Assembly: GCF_001658025.2 (NCBI RefSeq)
Contig: NZ_CP014007.2
Coordinates: forward strand, 2,604,001 to 2,668,000
Reading direction: 5' to 3'
DNA: 64,000 nt
Origin: Kosakonia oryzae
GTDB taxonomy: Bacteria > Pseudomonadota > Gammaproteobacteria > Enterobacterales > Enterobacteriaceae
In this document: positions 1-9,168 of the stretch, one piece after another
Layout of the letters: each line of letters begins with the position of its first letter
Position numbering within the stretch: the first letter of the stretch is position 1
The notes under the pieces: model-generated
Databases searched by the model: none
Told to the model about the DNA's origin: nothing
What the model saw: the letters and a program-made list of their open reading frames with translations, nothing else
Program-made: the position numbers and the translations under genes

Positions 1-582
1 CGCCAGCCACAGTGACCAGTCGGTTTTATCCCGCGTCGGATGCAGCAGCGTCGCTTTCTCCAGCGGCATTTTTGCGGCCAGTGTACTGTTAAGTACCGGC
101 GTCAGCGCCTCTTCAAACAGCAAATCCCCGGCGCTTAACTGCGTGCCGAACACAATCGCTGCGTCATAAGGTTCTGTTTTGAAATTGATGGTGTGATCGG
201 TCGTGGTGGTGAGCGCAACCTGCAGTTCCGGATAGCGCTGCTCAATGTGCAACAGCTTCGGCACCAGCCAGCGCATGGCGCAGGTTGGCGCTTTCAGGCG
301 CACCACCGTTTGCTGCGCGCGTGCCTGGTCGGCAACCATCAACAGGTGCTCAAAGGCGCTGCGTAGTTCCGGCAGCAGGGCGCTGCCCTGTGGGGATAAG
401 TGCAGCCCGCGGGCGTGGCGCTCAAACAATGGAAAGCCAAACCAGCTTTCCAGCGTGGCGATCTTGCGGCTGACCGCGCCCTGCGTCAGGCATAACTCAC
501 GCGCAGCGTGCGTCAAATTGAGATGGCGGGCGGTGACCAGAAAGGCGTCAATGGCATTCAGCGGCAGGGTTCGGTGCGACAT
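1..582 (-). CDS. LysR-family transcriptional regulator (3' part beyond window edge)
   Basis: Translating the minus strand from the ATG at 582 gives an open frame of 194 codons that runs off the left edge. It begins MSHRTLPLNAIDAFLVTARH, followed by a typical LysR winged helix-turn-helix (LTHAARELCLTQGAVSRKIA, about residues 22-41) and the start of a substrate-binding domain. The look is that of the GcvA-like subgroup. It is divergent from the aminotransferase gene at 694, with 111 bp between the starts, so it probably controls that gene and the binding-protein gene after it. The effector is unknown. The C-terminal part is not visible. Confidence 0.9.
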   Translation of the reverse strand, partial: MSHRTLPLNAIDAFLVTARHLNLTHAARELCLTQGAVSRKIATLESWFGFPLFERHARGLHLSPQGSALLPELRSAFEHLLMVADQARAQQTVVRLKAPTCAMRWLVPKLLHIEQRYPELQVALTTTTDHTINFKTEPYDAAIVFGTQLSAGDLLFEEALTPVLNSTLAAKMPLEKATLLHPTRDKTDWSLWLA

Positions 583-693
583 GGCAACTCCAGCTATGTG
601 TTTTTATCATGGCTATTATGACAACAATTCGATTGTCGCGACAGCGTGCTTTTGGTTTGAATGCTTATGCACTTTTTAGCGAAAGGATGAACA

Positions 694-1863
694 ATGACTT
701 TGCGCACGCCGGTGAGAACCCGCTCTAAATTACCTGATGTCGGCACCACCATTTTTACCGTGATTGGCCAGCTTTCCGCCGAGCACAACGCGATTAACCT
801 CTCTCAGGGCGCGCCCAATTTCCCCTGCGATCCGCAACTGGTTGCCGGTGTTACCCGCGCCATGCAGGAGAATCACAACCAGTACGCGCCCATGACCGGG
901 CTGCGTTCGCTGAAAGAGCGTATTGCGCAGAAAATTGCCGATCTCTACCACACGCATTACGACATCGACAGCGAAGTGCTGATCACCGCCAGCGCCAGCC
1001 AGGGTTTGTACTCCGCCATTAGCGGGCTGGTGCATCCGGGCGATGAAGTGATCTACTTTGAGCCGTCGTTTGACAGCTATGCGCCGATTGTTCGTTTGCA
1101 GGGCGCCACACCGATTGCCATTAAGCTGACGGTGCCGGATTTCGCCGTTAACTGGAATGAAGTGCAGGCCGCAATTACGCCGCGCACGCGGATGATCATC
1201 GTTAACACCCCGCACAACCCCAGCGGGCAGGTCTTCTCCCGCGCTGATCTCGATCATCTGGCCGCCTTAACCCGTAATACGGATATTGTGATCCTCTCGG
1301 ATGAGGTGTACGAGCACGTCGTATTTGACGGTGAACCGCATCACGGCATGGCGACGCACCCGCAACTGGCGGAGCGCAGCGTGATCGTCTCTTCTTTCGG
1401 GAAAACCTATCACGTTACCGGCTGGCGCGTTGGCTACTGCGTTGCTCCCGCTGAATTGATGGATGAAATCTGCAAGGTACATCAATTTTTGATGTTCTCT
1501 GCCGATACCCCGATGCAGTACGCGTTTGCCGAGCAGATGCGCGATCCGCAAGGCTGGCTGATGCTGTCGTCGTTTTATCAGCGCAAGCGCGATCTGCTGC
1601 AAACACTGCTGGCTGATTCACCGTTCCGCCTGTTACCCAGCGCCGGTTCTTTCTTCCTGTTAGCGGATTACAGTGCGTTCAGCGATGAGAGTGACAGCGA
1701 GATGGTCAAACGCCTGATTACTGAGTACGGTGTGGCGACCATACCGCTGTCGGCGTTTTATACAGACGGGACAGATAACAAACTCATTCGCCTCTCTTTT
1801 GCCAAAGATGAGGCCACATTAAGAGCAGGCGCGCAGGCCCTGTGTCGTGTTAAGCCACGCTAA
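694..1863 (+). CDS. PLP-dependent aminotransferase, fold type I (YbdL-like)
   Basis: The 389-residue protein is a class I/II aminotransferase resembling methionine aminotransferase YbdL, about that family's usual length. Visible motifs are NTPHNPSG (171-178), SDEVYEH (202-208) and SSFGKTYHVTGWRVGYC, in which K237 is the expected pyridoxal-phosphate lysine. The start is supported by AGGA eight bases upstream of the ATG. It would move amino groups between an amino acid and a 2-oxo acid in the cytoplasm. An amino-acid binding protein gene follows 12 bp downstream in the same operon and a LysR gene is divergent, so a linked uptake and transamination role is inferred. The true substrate cannot be read from sequence. 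Confidence 0.88.
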   Translation: MTLRTPVRTRSKLPDVGTTIFTVIGQLSAEHNAINLSQGAPNFPCDPQLVAGVTRAMQENHNQYAPMTGLRSLKERIAQKIADLYHTHYDIDSEVLITASASQGLYSAISGLVHPGDEVIYFEPSFDSYAPIVRLQGATPIAIKLTVPDFAVNWNEVQAAITPRTRMIIVNTPHNPSGQVFSRADLDHLAALTRNTDIVILSDEVYEHVVFDGEPHHGMATHPQLAERSVIVSSFGKTYHVTGWRVGYCVAPAELMDEICKVHQFLMFSADTPMQYAFAEQMRDPQGWLMLSSFYQRKRDLLQTLLADSPFRLLPSAGSFFLLADYSAFSDESDSEMVKRLITEYGVATIPLSAFYTDGTDNKLIRLSFAKDEATLRAGAQALCRVKPR

Positions 1864-1875
1864 GGAGCGTTAATA

Positions 1876-2655
1876 ATGAAACTAAAAGCACTCTGTCTGG
1901 GGATGGGTTTGCTCTGCTCACTCTCTTCATTCGCGGCAACCGAACTGCGTTACGGCGTTGAGGCGGAATATCCGCCGTTCGAAAGCCGCAATGCCGCAGG
2001 CGAGCTGGAAGGGTTTGATATCGAGCTGGGAAACGCCATCTGTAAAGCCGCACAACTGAAATGCAGTTGGGTGGAGACCTCGTTTGATGCGCTGATCCCA
2101 GGGCTGACGGCGAAAAAATTTGATGCCATTAACTCGGCGATGAACATCACCGAACAACGGCGTAAAAGCATCGATTTCACGCAACCAATTTACCGCATTC
2201 CTTCACAACTGGTCGGTAAAAGCGGCGATGGGATGGAAGCCACTGCGGAAGGGCTGAAAGGGAAAACCATCGGCGTGTTGCAGGGTTCCATTCAGGAAAC
2301 TTACGCCAAAGAGCACTGGGAAAAGCACGGTGTCACGGTGGTGTCGTATAAAGATCAGAATATGGCGTGGGGAGATTTACTGAACGGCCGTATTGACGCC
2401 TCTTTGGTGATGTCGGCGGCGGGGCAGGCAGGTTTCCTCAGCAAGCCGCAGGGGAAAGGGTTTGGCTTTATCGGCAAACCGGTATCGGACGATACGATCC
2501 TCGGCAGCGGCATCGGTTTTGGGCTGCGCAAAGGTGACGATGCGACGAAAAAACAGCTTGATGCCGCCATTGATAAAGTTCGTGCTGACGGCACCATCAA
2601 AAATCTGGCGGAAAAATATTTCCCCGGTATTGATGTTAGCGTGAGCGCACAATAA
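1876..2655 (+). CDS. periplasmic polar amino-acid ABC transporter substrate-binding protein
   Basis: This 259-residue protein has a Sec signal peptide (basic MKLKA start, hydrophobic core, cleavage near SFA-ATELRYG). It then has the SBP_bac_3 pattern of HisJ/ArtJ-type receptors: LRYGVEAEYPPFES at the mature N-terminus, GFDIELGNAICK, and the TKKQLDAAIDKVRADGTIKN helix near the end. It has a strong AAGGAG ribosome site and sits 12 bp after the aminotransferase, so the two are co-transcribed. No permease or ATPase gene is adjacent, so it either works with a complex encoded elsewhere or is an orphan receptor. A basic or polar amino acid ligand is likely from the family only. Confidence 0.9.
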   Translation: MKLKALCLGMGLLCSLSSFAATELRYGVEAEYPPFESRNAAGELEGFDIELGNAICKAAQLKCSWVETSFDALIPGLTAKKFDAINSAMNITEQRRKSIDFTQPIYRIPSQLVGKSGDGMEATAEGLKGKTIGVLQGSIQETYAKEHWEKHGVTVVSYKDQNMAWGDLLNGRIDASLVMSAAGQAGFLSKPQGKGFGFIGKPVSDDTILGSGIGFGLRKGDDATKKQLDAAIDKVRADGTIKNLAEKYFPGIDVSVSAQ

Positions 2656-2670
2656 CGTTTCACTACTCTG

Positions 2671-2706
2671 GCCCCTGCCGCCTGATGTCCGGCAGGGGCT
2701 TTTTTC
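2671..2706 (+). terminator. rho-independent terminator after the binding-protein gene
   Basis: The arms GCCCCTGCCG and CGGCAGGGGC form a GC-rich hairpin followed directly by a run of T. It closes the 694-2655 operon and also lies just past the end of the convergent methyltransferase gene. Confidence 0.88.
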
Positions 2707-2716
2707 TTTCTGCGCG

Positions 2717-3742
2717 CTACGCAGCGACTGCTTCAATGATGGATAACCAACTCTCGGTGCGGATAATGCGATTCAGTTTTAACCCAGCGGCCGAAAACAA
2801 CGCGTTGAGTTCGGCCGGCGTTCTGACTTGCCCACCGGCAAAACTGCTGAGCAGCAGCAGATCAACGGCGTAACTGCCCGGGTCATTGTCTGCTGCGGCG
2901 ATACAGGGTTCAAGTAACAGCACTTTGCCCTGCGCAGGCATTGCCTTACGGCAGTTTTTCAATATTTGCAGCGCCTTCTCGCTGACCCAATCCATAACAA
3001 TGTACTTCAATACGTAAATATCTGCGGACGGGCAGGTTTCAAAAAAATTGCCCGCTATTAATGACCAGCGGGAATTATCATTGAGGTGGTGCAAAATATT
3101 CCCGGCTAATACCTCTGCGCGGTCAAAAAGAATACCTTTCGTGGTTGGGTTATGACGCAATATATTAAGCAATAAATTTCCATACCCTCCGGCAATATCC
3201 GCCACGGTAACCTGAGGTGGAAAATCATAAGCGCGTACCAGCACCTCATTTTCAACCCGTGACATCGAGTACATTCCTCGGTGAAAGACGTTATTCGTTT
3301 GATCTTGTTGCGCCCAGTAATCATAGAATGCGCTGCCGAAAAGCCTGTGAAAAGCATCACCGCCACGTACCGTCTCAGTCAGTTCCAGTGCGGGCCACCA
3401 GAAGGTTTTATCCGTCAGCATCAGAATGGCATGACGTAACGACCAGGGGTGATCCTCGAGCAGTAATTCCGCCATTGGCGTCAGGGAAATAACATCGTTT
3501 TCTGCGCAGTGAAAGAGACCGCGCGATGCCAGAATGCGCAAAATACGTCGCAATCGGCCACTGTCAGTGTTCAGTGCGGCGGAAAGTTGCTTCACCGTTT
3601 TCGCTTCTGTCGTTAATTGTTCGGCAACGCCTAAAATAACCGCCGTACGTAGTGCCGCCTGCCAGACAAAACCCATGGAGAATTCTAATAAAGCCAACGC
3701 CTCTTTCTCACCAGTAAAAGCGTGTCTATCTTTGGTTAACAT
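2717..3742 (-). CDS. SAM-dependent methyltransferase, plant-type O-methyltransferase fold
   Basis: From the ATG at 3742, which has AGAGGA eight bases upstream, the protein is 341 residues, the usual length for the family. The open frame extends 28 codons further upstream, but those codons lack a good ribosome site. An N-terminal winged-helix dimerisation domain (LGVAEQLTTEAKTVKQLSAA) is followed by a Rossmann methyltransferase domain with the SAM loop VADIAGGYGNLL. Where the family usually has the catalytic base in an LHDW motif, this protein reads IVMDW, so the histidine is a methionine. It stands alone, convergent with the 694-2655 operon. It may methylate a small aromatic or other metabolite, but the substrate is unknown and the lost histidine makes O-methylation doubtful. 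Confidence 0.82.
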   Translation of the reverse strand: MLTKDRHAFTGEKEALALLEFSMGFVWQAALRTAVILGVAEQLTTEAKTVKQLSAALNTDSGRLRRILRILASRGLFHCAENDVISLTPMAELLLEDHPWSLRHAILMLTDKTFWWPALELTETVRGGDAFHRLFGSAFYDYWAQQDQTNNVFHRGMYSMSRVENEVLVRAYDFPPQVTVADIAGGYGNLLLNILRHNPTTKGILFDRAEVLAGNILHHLNDNSRWSLIAGNFFETCPSADIYVLKYIVMDWVSEKALQILKNCRKAMPAQGKVLLLEPCIAAADNDPGSYAVDLLLLSSFAGGQVRTPAELNALFSAAGLKLNRIIRTESWLSIIEAVAA

Positions 3743-4111
3743 GTGTGAAATCCTCTCAGACATTAGCGTCTCGATCGCCATCTGCACAATCCATTCGTGC
3801 GATTCAAGTATATAAGCTGTGGGCATAGTGCCCGGAAGTGGACAACGCGGCGTCTGTCCAGCGAAGTGGACAATCTGTACAGGTTATTGCCCGCTAAAAA
3901 ATGCGCACAGAGCTGGGGTGACTTTTACATTCTTTTCGGGTTGATCCGAACGACAGGAAATATTTTCGGTTTTGAGTAAATTCTCAACTGCCAACAATTG
4001 GATTCTCAATGAATTTTGTCTAGAGTGTGCGTTCAATAAAGAAATGCTTTTGTCGCTATTTCGCACAATTGCGAAATGCCATTCTACGACCAGAAGGACG
4101 TGTTACCAGGC
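3743..4111. other. divergent intergenic region with a 10-bp direct repeat
   Basis: This 369-bp spacer separates the methyltransferase gene from opgD and must hold both promoters. AAGTGGACAA occurs twice (3836-3845 and 3864-3873), 28 bp apart in the same orientation, with TGTCCA between them. This could be a regulator site, but no family can be named. No convincing gene was found here. Confidence 0.4.
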
Positions 4112-5767
4112 ATGAACCGCAGACGATTTATTCAGGCATCCATGGCCCTTGCAGCCACCTACGGCACCACCGGTGTTGCATCTCTTTTCTCCCGCGCGGC
4201 GTTTGCGGCGGAGACGGATATTGCCGATGGGCAGAGCCGCCGTTTTGACTTCTCTGTGCTGCAATCAATGGCGCACGATCTGTCGGAGCAGCCGTGGGGT
4301 GGTGCGCCGAAAGCATTGCCGAATACGCTGGCAAACCTGACGCCGCAGGCTTACAACAGCATCCAGTATGATGCGCAGCACTCGCTGTGGAATAACGTCG
4401 ACGGGCGTCAACTGGATGTGCAGTTCTTCCATGTCGGCATGGGTTTCCGCCGCCGCGTGCGCATGTTCTCGCTGGATCAGGAAACGCATCAGGCGCGTGA
4501 AATCCACTTCCGCCCGGAGCTGTTCAACTATCACGATGCGGGCGTGGATACCAAACAACTGGAAGGCCAGAGCGACCTCGGTTTTGCCGGTTTCCGTGCC
4601 TTTAAAGCGCCGGAACTGGCGCGCCGCGATATCGTCTCATTCCTCGGCGCGAGCTATTTCCGCGCGGTGGACAGCACCTTCCAGTATGGCCTTTCCGCGC
4701 GCGGCGTGGCCATTGACACCTTTACCGATCAGCCGGAAGAGTTCCCGGACTTTACCGCCTTCTGGTTCGAAACCGCGAAACCGTCTGATACCACCTTTAC
4801 CGTCTATGCACTGCTGGACAGCCCGAGCATCACCGGGGCATACAAATTCGTGATCCACTGCGAAGAGAGCCAGGTGATCATGGATGTAGATAACCGCCTG
4901 TACGCGCGCAAAGACATCAAACAGCTCGGCATCGCGCCGATGACCAGTATGTTTAGTTGCGGCAACAATGAGCGTCGCGTTTGCGACACCATTCATCCAC
5001 AAATTCACGATTCTGACCGTCTGGCAATGTGGCGCGGCAACGGCGAGTGGATCTGCCGTCCGCTGAATAACCCGCAGAAATTGCAGTTCAACGCTTTCCA
5101 GGATGAAAACCCGAAAGGCTTTGGTCTGTTGCAGTTGGACCGCGATTTCTCCCATTATCAGGATGTTATGGGCTGGTATAACAAACGCCCAAGTTTGTGG
5201 GTCGAGCCGCGCAACCGCTGGGGCAAAGGGGCGGTAAGCCTGATGGAGATCCCGACTACTGGCGAAACGCTGGATAACATTGTGTGCTTCTGGCAGCCGG
5301 AAAAACCGGTGAAAGCGGGCGATGAGTTTGCTTTCCAGTATCGTCTGTACTGGAGCGCGATGCCGCCGGTCCGTTCACCGCTGGCGCGTGTCTACGCGAC
5401 CCGCACCGGAATGGGCGGCTTCCCGGAAGGCTGGGCACCGGGTGAGCATTATCCGGAGAAATGGGCGCGTCGTTTTGCCATCGATTTCGTCGGCGGCGAT
5501 CTGAAAGCGGCCGCGCCGAAAGGCATTGAGCCGGTGATCACGCTCTCCAGCGGCGAAGCGAAACAGATTGAAATCCTGTATGTGGAACCGTTCGACGGTT
5601 ACCGTATTCTCTTCGACTGGTATCCGACCAATGATTCCACCGATCCGGTGGAGATGCGCATGTTCCTGCGCTGTCAGGGCGATGCCATCAGTGAAACCTG
5701 GCTGTATCAATATTTCCCGCCCGCGGCGGACAAGCGTAACTACGTTGACGACCGCGTGATGCGTTAA
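4112..5767 (+). CDS. opgD: glucan biosynthesis protein D (osmoregulated periplasmic glucans)
   Basis: OpgD (MdoD) is a periplasmic protein that shapes the linear beta-glucan backbone of osmoregulated periplasmic glucans. From the ATG at 4112 the protein is 551 residues, the length of the E. coli protein. It is closely similar throughout, including [13 protein letters not shown]-like and [16 protein letters not shown] segments. The N-terminus [10 protein letters not shown] carries a twin-arginine motif followed by a hydrophobic stretch ending near AAFA-AETD, so it is a Tat substrate. The frame extends 12 codons upstream without reason to use them. In E. coli ydcH lies between opgD and rimL. 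Here only 45 bp separate them and ydcH is absent. Confidence 0.96.
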   Translation: MNRRRFIQASMALAATYGTTGVASLFSRAAFAAETDIADGQSRRFDFSVLQSMAHDLSEQPWGGAPKALPNTLANLTPQAYNSIQYDAQHSLWNNVDGRQLDVQFFHVGMGFRRRVRMFSLDQETHQAREIHFRPELFNYHDAGVDTKQLEGQSDLGFAGFRAFKAPELARRDIVSFLGASYFRAVDSTFQYGLSARGVAIDTFTDQPEEFPDFTAFWFETAKPSDTTFTVYALLDSPSITGAYKFVIHCEESQVIMDVDNRLYARKDIKQLGIAPMTSMFSCGNNERRVCDTIHPQIHDSDRLAMWRGNGEWICRPLNNPQKLQFNAFQDENPKGFGLLQLDRDFSHYQDVMGWYNKRPSLWVEPRNRWGKGAVSLMEIPTTGETLDNIVCFWQPEKPVKAGDEFAFQYRLYWSAMPPVRSPLARVYATRTGMGGFPEGWAPGEHYPEKWARRFAIDFVGGDLKAAAPKGIEPVITLSSGEAKQIEILYVEPFDGYRILFDWYPTNDSTDPVEMRMFLRCQGDAISETWLYQYFPPAADKRNYVDDRVMR

Positions 5768-5773
5768 TCTTCC

Positions 5774-5795
5774 TTCGCCCCCGTTTGGGGGCGAA
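5774..5795 (+). terminator. hairpin between opgD and rimL
   Basis: TTCGCCCCC and GGGGGCGAA form a perfect stem with a four-base loop, seven bases after the opgD stop. Only a short T-rich tail (TGCTTT) follows, so it may terminate partially and let some transcription reach rimL. Confidence 0.55.
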
Positions 5796-5812
5796 TGCTT
5801 TCCGGAGGCGTA

Positions 5813-6379
5813 ATGGCAACGGAACATCACTCAGATACCACCATTCCCGTAAACGACCATATTACCCTGCAGGCCGCAGACGAACGCTTTGTGCATGATT
5901 TATACCAGCTGATCGTAAAGAATCGCGACTATTTGCAGCAGTTTCTCGACTGGCCGCAGTATGTGCGCACGGTGGACGATACCCGTAAAACGCTACAAAG
6001 CAATATGCTGTTGCACCAGCGTGGCTACGCGAAGACCTTTATGATCGTGGTTGATGAAGTTGTCACTGGCGTGCTGGCGTTTAACACCATCGAACCGCTC
6101 AACAAGACGGCCTATATCGGCTACTGGCTGGATAAAGAGGCTCAGGGGCAGGGGATTTTGTCGCAGGCGTTGCAGGCACTGATGGCGTTTTATGCCCGCC
6201 GGGGCGATGTGCGGCGCTTTGTCATCAAATGCCGGGTGGCGAATCACGCCAGTAATCAGGTGGCGAAACGGAATGGTTTTACGCTGGAAGGCTGCCTGAA
6301 ACAGGCGGAGTTTCTCAACGGCCACTATGACGACCAGAACATCTGGGCAAAAGTTGTCACCCACGACCAGTCCGCTTAA
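5813..6379 (+). CDS. rimL: ribosomal-protein L7/L12 serine N-acetyltransferase
   Basis: The ATG at 5813 has a strong GGAGG four bases upstream, giving 188 residues. The protein is a GNAT acetyltransferase of the RimJ/RimL group: HQRGYAKTFMIV, IEPLNKTAYIGYWLD, the acetyl-CoA loop QGQGILSQAL, and RNGFTLEGCLKQAEFLNG. RimL acetylates the N-terminal serine of L12 to give L7. Its position next to opgD matches E. coli. The gene ends four bases inside the convergent LysR gene, so the two 3' ends overlap. Confidence 0.93.
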   Translation: MATEHHSDTTIPVNDHITLQAADERFVHDLYQLIVKNRDYLQQFLDWPQYVRTVDDTRKTLQSNMLLHQRGYAKTFMIVVDEVVTGVLAFNTIEPLNKTAYIGYWLDKEAQGQGILSQALQALMAFYARRGDVRRFVIKCRVANHASNQVAKRNGFTLEGCLKQAEFLNGHYDDQNIWAKVVTHDQSA

Positions 6380-7269
6380 TCTGCGCGCAGCCAGTCAATA
6401 AACGCGCGCATCGTCGGGGACATGGTTTTTCCCGCCGTCCAGCACAGATAGTAACCGTCAAATTCCATTTCCCACGCGGTCAGAATCCGCACCAGCGCAC
6501 CGGAAGCCAGGTGCGTTTCAACCCGTTCTGCGGTGACTTGCGCAAAGCCAACCCCGGCAATGGCCGCCTGATACTGGCGTTCACGATCATCTACCACCAG
6601 ATTCCCCGATAGCGGCAGCGTCAATGTCTGGTTGTTGTGCCGAAATTGCCAGGTGGCGGGCAATACAGCACCCGGCCAGCGCCAGCCGATACAGTTGTGC
6701 TGGCGCAAATCGTTGGGGTGGCGGATCGGCGCATGTGACGCCAGGTAAGCAGGTGAGGCGACCACAATCTGGTGCAAACGGCCTCCCACAGGAACGGCAA
6801 CCAACCCCGGATCCAGCACCTCGCCCAGCCGCAGTGAAAGATCGTACCCGCCGGACACCAATTCAATCGGCGCATCCTGTGTGGTGATATCGATACGCAC
6901 ATCAGGCCAGGTGGCCAAAAAGCCAGGGACTTTTCGATCAAGGAAACGCTGCGCCGCCGAGCGAAACGCGTGAATGCGTAACGTTCCCCGCAGTGAATGG
7001 CTGCGGGACTGCGCATTGCCAAGCGCCTGCGTCAGGTTTTCCAGTAATGGCGCAGCGTGCTGATAGAGTGCCTGTCCATCATCGGTCAGGCTGACGGAAC
7101 GCGTTGTGCGATTGAACAACCGCACGCCTAACCGCTGTTCCAGCGCCGCGATCTGCTGGCTGACGGCGGATGCGGAGAGGCCCAACTGTTCGGCAGCCGC
7201 CCGGAAGTTAAGTTGTTCCGCTACCATCAAAAACGTTTTTAAGGCGACAAAATCGCTGCTGCTGATCAT
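6376..7269 (-). CDS. LysR-family transcriptional regulator
   Basis: The 297-residue protein has an N-terminal HTH (FRAAAEQLGLSASAVSQQIA, about residues 22-41) and a C-terminal type 2 periplasmic-binding fold. The pattern is that of the large group that regulates neighbouring oxidoreductase or detoxification genes. GGGGAACGG precedes the ATG. It is divergent from the SnoaL-like gene at 7386, 116 bp away, and probably regulates it. Neither gene is in the corresponding place in E. coli K-12. Confidence 0.92.
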   Translation of the reverse strand: MISSSDFVALKTFLMVAEQLNFRAAAEQLGLSASAVSQQIAALEQRLGVRLFNRTTRSVSLTDDGQALYQHAAPLLENLTQALGNAQSRSHSLRGTLRIHAFRSAAQRFLDRKVPGFLATWPDVRIDITTQDAPIELVSGGYDLSLRLGEVLDPGLVAVPVGGRLHQIVVASPAYLASHAPIRHPNDLRQHNCIGWRWPGAVLPATWQFRHNNQTLTLPLSGNLVVDDRERQYQAAIAGVGFAQVTAERVETHLASGALVRILTAWEMEFDGYYLCWTAGKTMSPTMRAFIDWLRAD

Positions 7270-7385
7270 CCGTTCCCCAACACCATTGTTAACTTCAGCT
7301 AATCACTGCATCCAATAATGAGCTGATTATAGAGTTCATCAGAACAGTTATAGTCGCGGTCAGTGCATAACCGGAGAAATCGACC

Positions 7386-7913
7386 ATGACTGATGCGATT
7401 ACGCAGCGACTGCAAATAATCGAAGACAAGCTCGCCATTTACGAACTGATTGCCTCACACCCACCGAGTGCCGATACCGCCCTTGCCGATTACACCGCAT
7501 CGGTTTATATGCCGGACGGGGTATTTGATCGCGGCGGGAGTCTGGACGGTGCTCAGGGCGCGGAGGCGATCGCCGCCTTTATCCTCCGCCCGGAGCATGA
7601 AGAGGCGATTCGGGGAGGGCTGGCGCATTTTGCTGGCTTGCCGCTTATCGACTTGCGCGGTGACCGCGCCACCGTGACCTCATATTTACAGATCATCGCG
7701 CTGGATAAGCAGGGCGAGCGTCGGGAACTCGCCAACCATGGCGTGTCAACCGGGTATCGTATTCACCGGGTTGTGGTTAACCGCTGGCTGCTTGAACGCC
7801 ATGCCGGGCGCTGGAAAATACGCAGCAGAACGCTGCTTCCTGTGGATGGCAGCGACGCACCGCGTCAACTGTTAGCCCGCGGTTTGTCCAGCGTTCTTCA
7901 ATCGCAAAACTAG
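7386..7913 (+). CDS. SnoaL-like / NTF2-fold protein
   Basis: This is a 175-residue cytoplasmic protein with GGAGAAA before the ATG. The pattern is that of the SnoaL_4/NTF2-like cone fold: an N-terminal helix (LQIIEDKLAIYELIASH), a YMPDGVFD strand, LAHFAGLPLIDL, then alternating strands ending in RHAGRWKIRSRTLLP. Such proteins are small-molecule isomerases, hydrolases or accessory domains, so no reaction can be named. It is divergent from a LysR gene that probably controls it. Its last four bases overlap the end of the convergent anti-sigma gene. Confidence 0.75.
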   Translation: MTDAITQRLQIIEDKLAIYELIASHPPSADTALADYTASVYMPDGVFDRGGSLDGAQGAEAIAAFILRPEHEEAIRGGLAHFAGLPLIDLRGDRATVTSYLQIIALDKQGERRELANHGVSTGYRIHRVVVNRWLLERHAGRWKIRSRTLLPVDGSDAPRQLLARGLSSVLQSQN

Positions 7914-8656
7914 CTGGTCGCCTGTGAAACCGCTTTACGCAATCCGTTGACGGCGGCGGAATTCATCGGTGTCACCAGCGCGTAGTTGTAATGTTCATCG
8001 CTCCAGTACTGCGCCATGACATCGTCTGCCTGACGTTCACCATGCGGTAATTTCACCGGGCTGAGCGGGCGAATGTACCAGCCAACCCGCGTGCCGCTTG
8101 GCCCCTGATACATAATCAGCGCGGCGGGTCCCTGCGCGGTGGCAATCAACCTTCCACCAACCAGCGTAAAGCCGTACTGCTCCAGGTTCGGCGGCTGATG
8201 ACCGTTTATGAAATAGCGCGACACCCAGCGGGTTAGCTCCGTTTGCTGCGTGGCAACCACATCCATCGGCGTGACGGCGGTATTGTCAAACAGCTTATAA
8301 GCCTGTACCGCGTCTTCCATCGGCTGATGGGTCATCAACATTTGCGACTCTTTCATCTGCCAGCCGGTGAAACCGCCGACGCTCAGCGCCAGCATCAGCG
8401 CAAATGCCGTCGCCAGTTTCCACTGGCGTTGCTGCCGCACCTGGCGACGAAAATAGTGCGGTTCGGGGCTTTCCAGTTGCACAGGTTGCTGCTGCATTGC
8501 CTGGCGCAACTGCTGCGCGTCTCGCCGCCATCCCGCCACTTGTGCGGCTGCCGCCGGGTTTTGCGCCAGATAGTGTTCAATCCGCTTTGAGGTCGCTTCA
8601 TCGGTTTCGCCATCCATCCAGGCATGCAGATCGTATTCATCAGGTGGCAGCGTCAT
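7910..8656 (-). CDS. membrane-anchored anti-sigma factor
   Basis: This 248-residue protein starts in an ATGA overlap with the ECF sigma gene. Its N-terminal domain (about 5-60) has the LHAWMDGETDEA ... LAQNPAAAAQVAGWRRD pattern of anti-sigma factors that grip ECF sigmas, without an HxxxCxxC zinc motif. One membrane segment follows (about 81-100, LATAFALMLALSVGGFTGW) and then a periplasmic domain of about 145 residues. It should hold the sigma factor at the inner membrane until a periplasmic signal arrives. The neighbouring catalase-like and cytochrome b genes suggest an oxidant or redox signal. Confidence 0.85.
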   Translation of the reverse strand: MTLPPDEYDLHAWMDGETDEATSKRIEHYLAQNPAAAAQVAGWRRDAQQLRQAMQQQPVQLESPEPHYFRRQVRQQRQWKLATAFALMLALSVGGFTGWQMKESQMLMTHQPMEDAVQAYKLFDNTAVTPMDVVATQQTELTRWVSRYFINGHQPPNLEQYGFTLVGGRLIATAQGPAALIMYQGPSGTRVGWYIRPLSPVKLPHGERQADDVMAQYWSDEHYNYALVTPMNSAAVNGLRKAVSQATS

Positions 8657-9159
8657 TTCAGTCTCCTCAGCGGTAACGGTGTTACCTTACCTTCTAATTT
8701 CTCATGCAACATTTTGCGCGCCCGCGACAGGCGGGACATTACGGTGCCGGTCGGAATATCCAGCGTGGCGGCCACCTCTTTATAGCTCAGCCCTTCAACG
8801 CTCACCAGCAGCAGAATGACGCGATACTCGGTGGGCAAGGTGGCGAACAGCGCCAGCGTATCGTCGGCAATTGCCAGCGACTCCGACGAGTTGCTAAGCG
8901 CTTCCTCGCCGGTAAAAAAGCTCAGCAACTTCATATAGCGTTTGCGTCGCCGCTCGCCGTCAATAAATTGCCGGTAGAGGATAGCGAACAGCCAGGCGCG
9001 CAGGCTTTCCGCCTCGGTGTTATCCGGCCTGCGCGTCAACGCTTTCGTCAGGCAGTTTTGCACCAGATCATCCGCGCTGTGCGGATTGCGGGTCAGCCAC
9101 AGGGCAAAACGCTGCAAATGCGGCATCACCTGACGAATTTGATCATCGGTCAGTTGCAT
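8653..9159 (-). CDS. ECF-type RNA polymerase sigma factor
   Basis: The 168-residue protein has region 2 (FALWLTRNPHSADDLVQNCL ... LRAWLFAILYRQFIDGERRR) and region 4 (LPTEYRVILLLVSVEGLSYK, then VAATLDIPTGTVMSRLSRAR), with no region 1 or 3. That is the ECF layout. It is the third gene of an operon reading catalase-like protein, cytochrome b561, sigma, anti-sigma, nine bases after the cytochrome gene. A promoter of ECF form lies ahead of the operon (10790-10817), so it probably drives its own operon. Confidence 0.93.
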   Translation of the reverse strand: MQLTDDQIRQVMPHLQRFALWLTRNPHSADDLVQNCLTKALTRRPDNTEAESLRAWLFAILYRQFIDGERRRKRYMKLLSFFTGEEALSNSSESLAIADDTLALFATLPTEYRVILLLVSVEGLSYKEVAATLDIPTGTVMSRLSRARKMLHEKLEGKVTPLPLRRLK

Positions 9160-9168
9160 AGATAGCCT

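Noticed and set aside
245-679. Plus-strand open frame of 144 codons
   Set aside because: It lies across the antisense of the truncated LysR gene and has no protein-like pattern.
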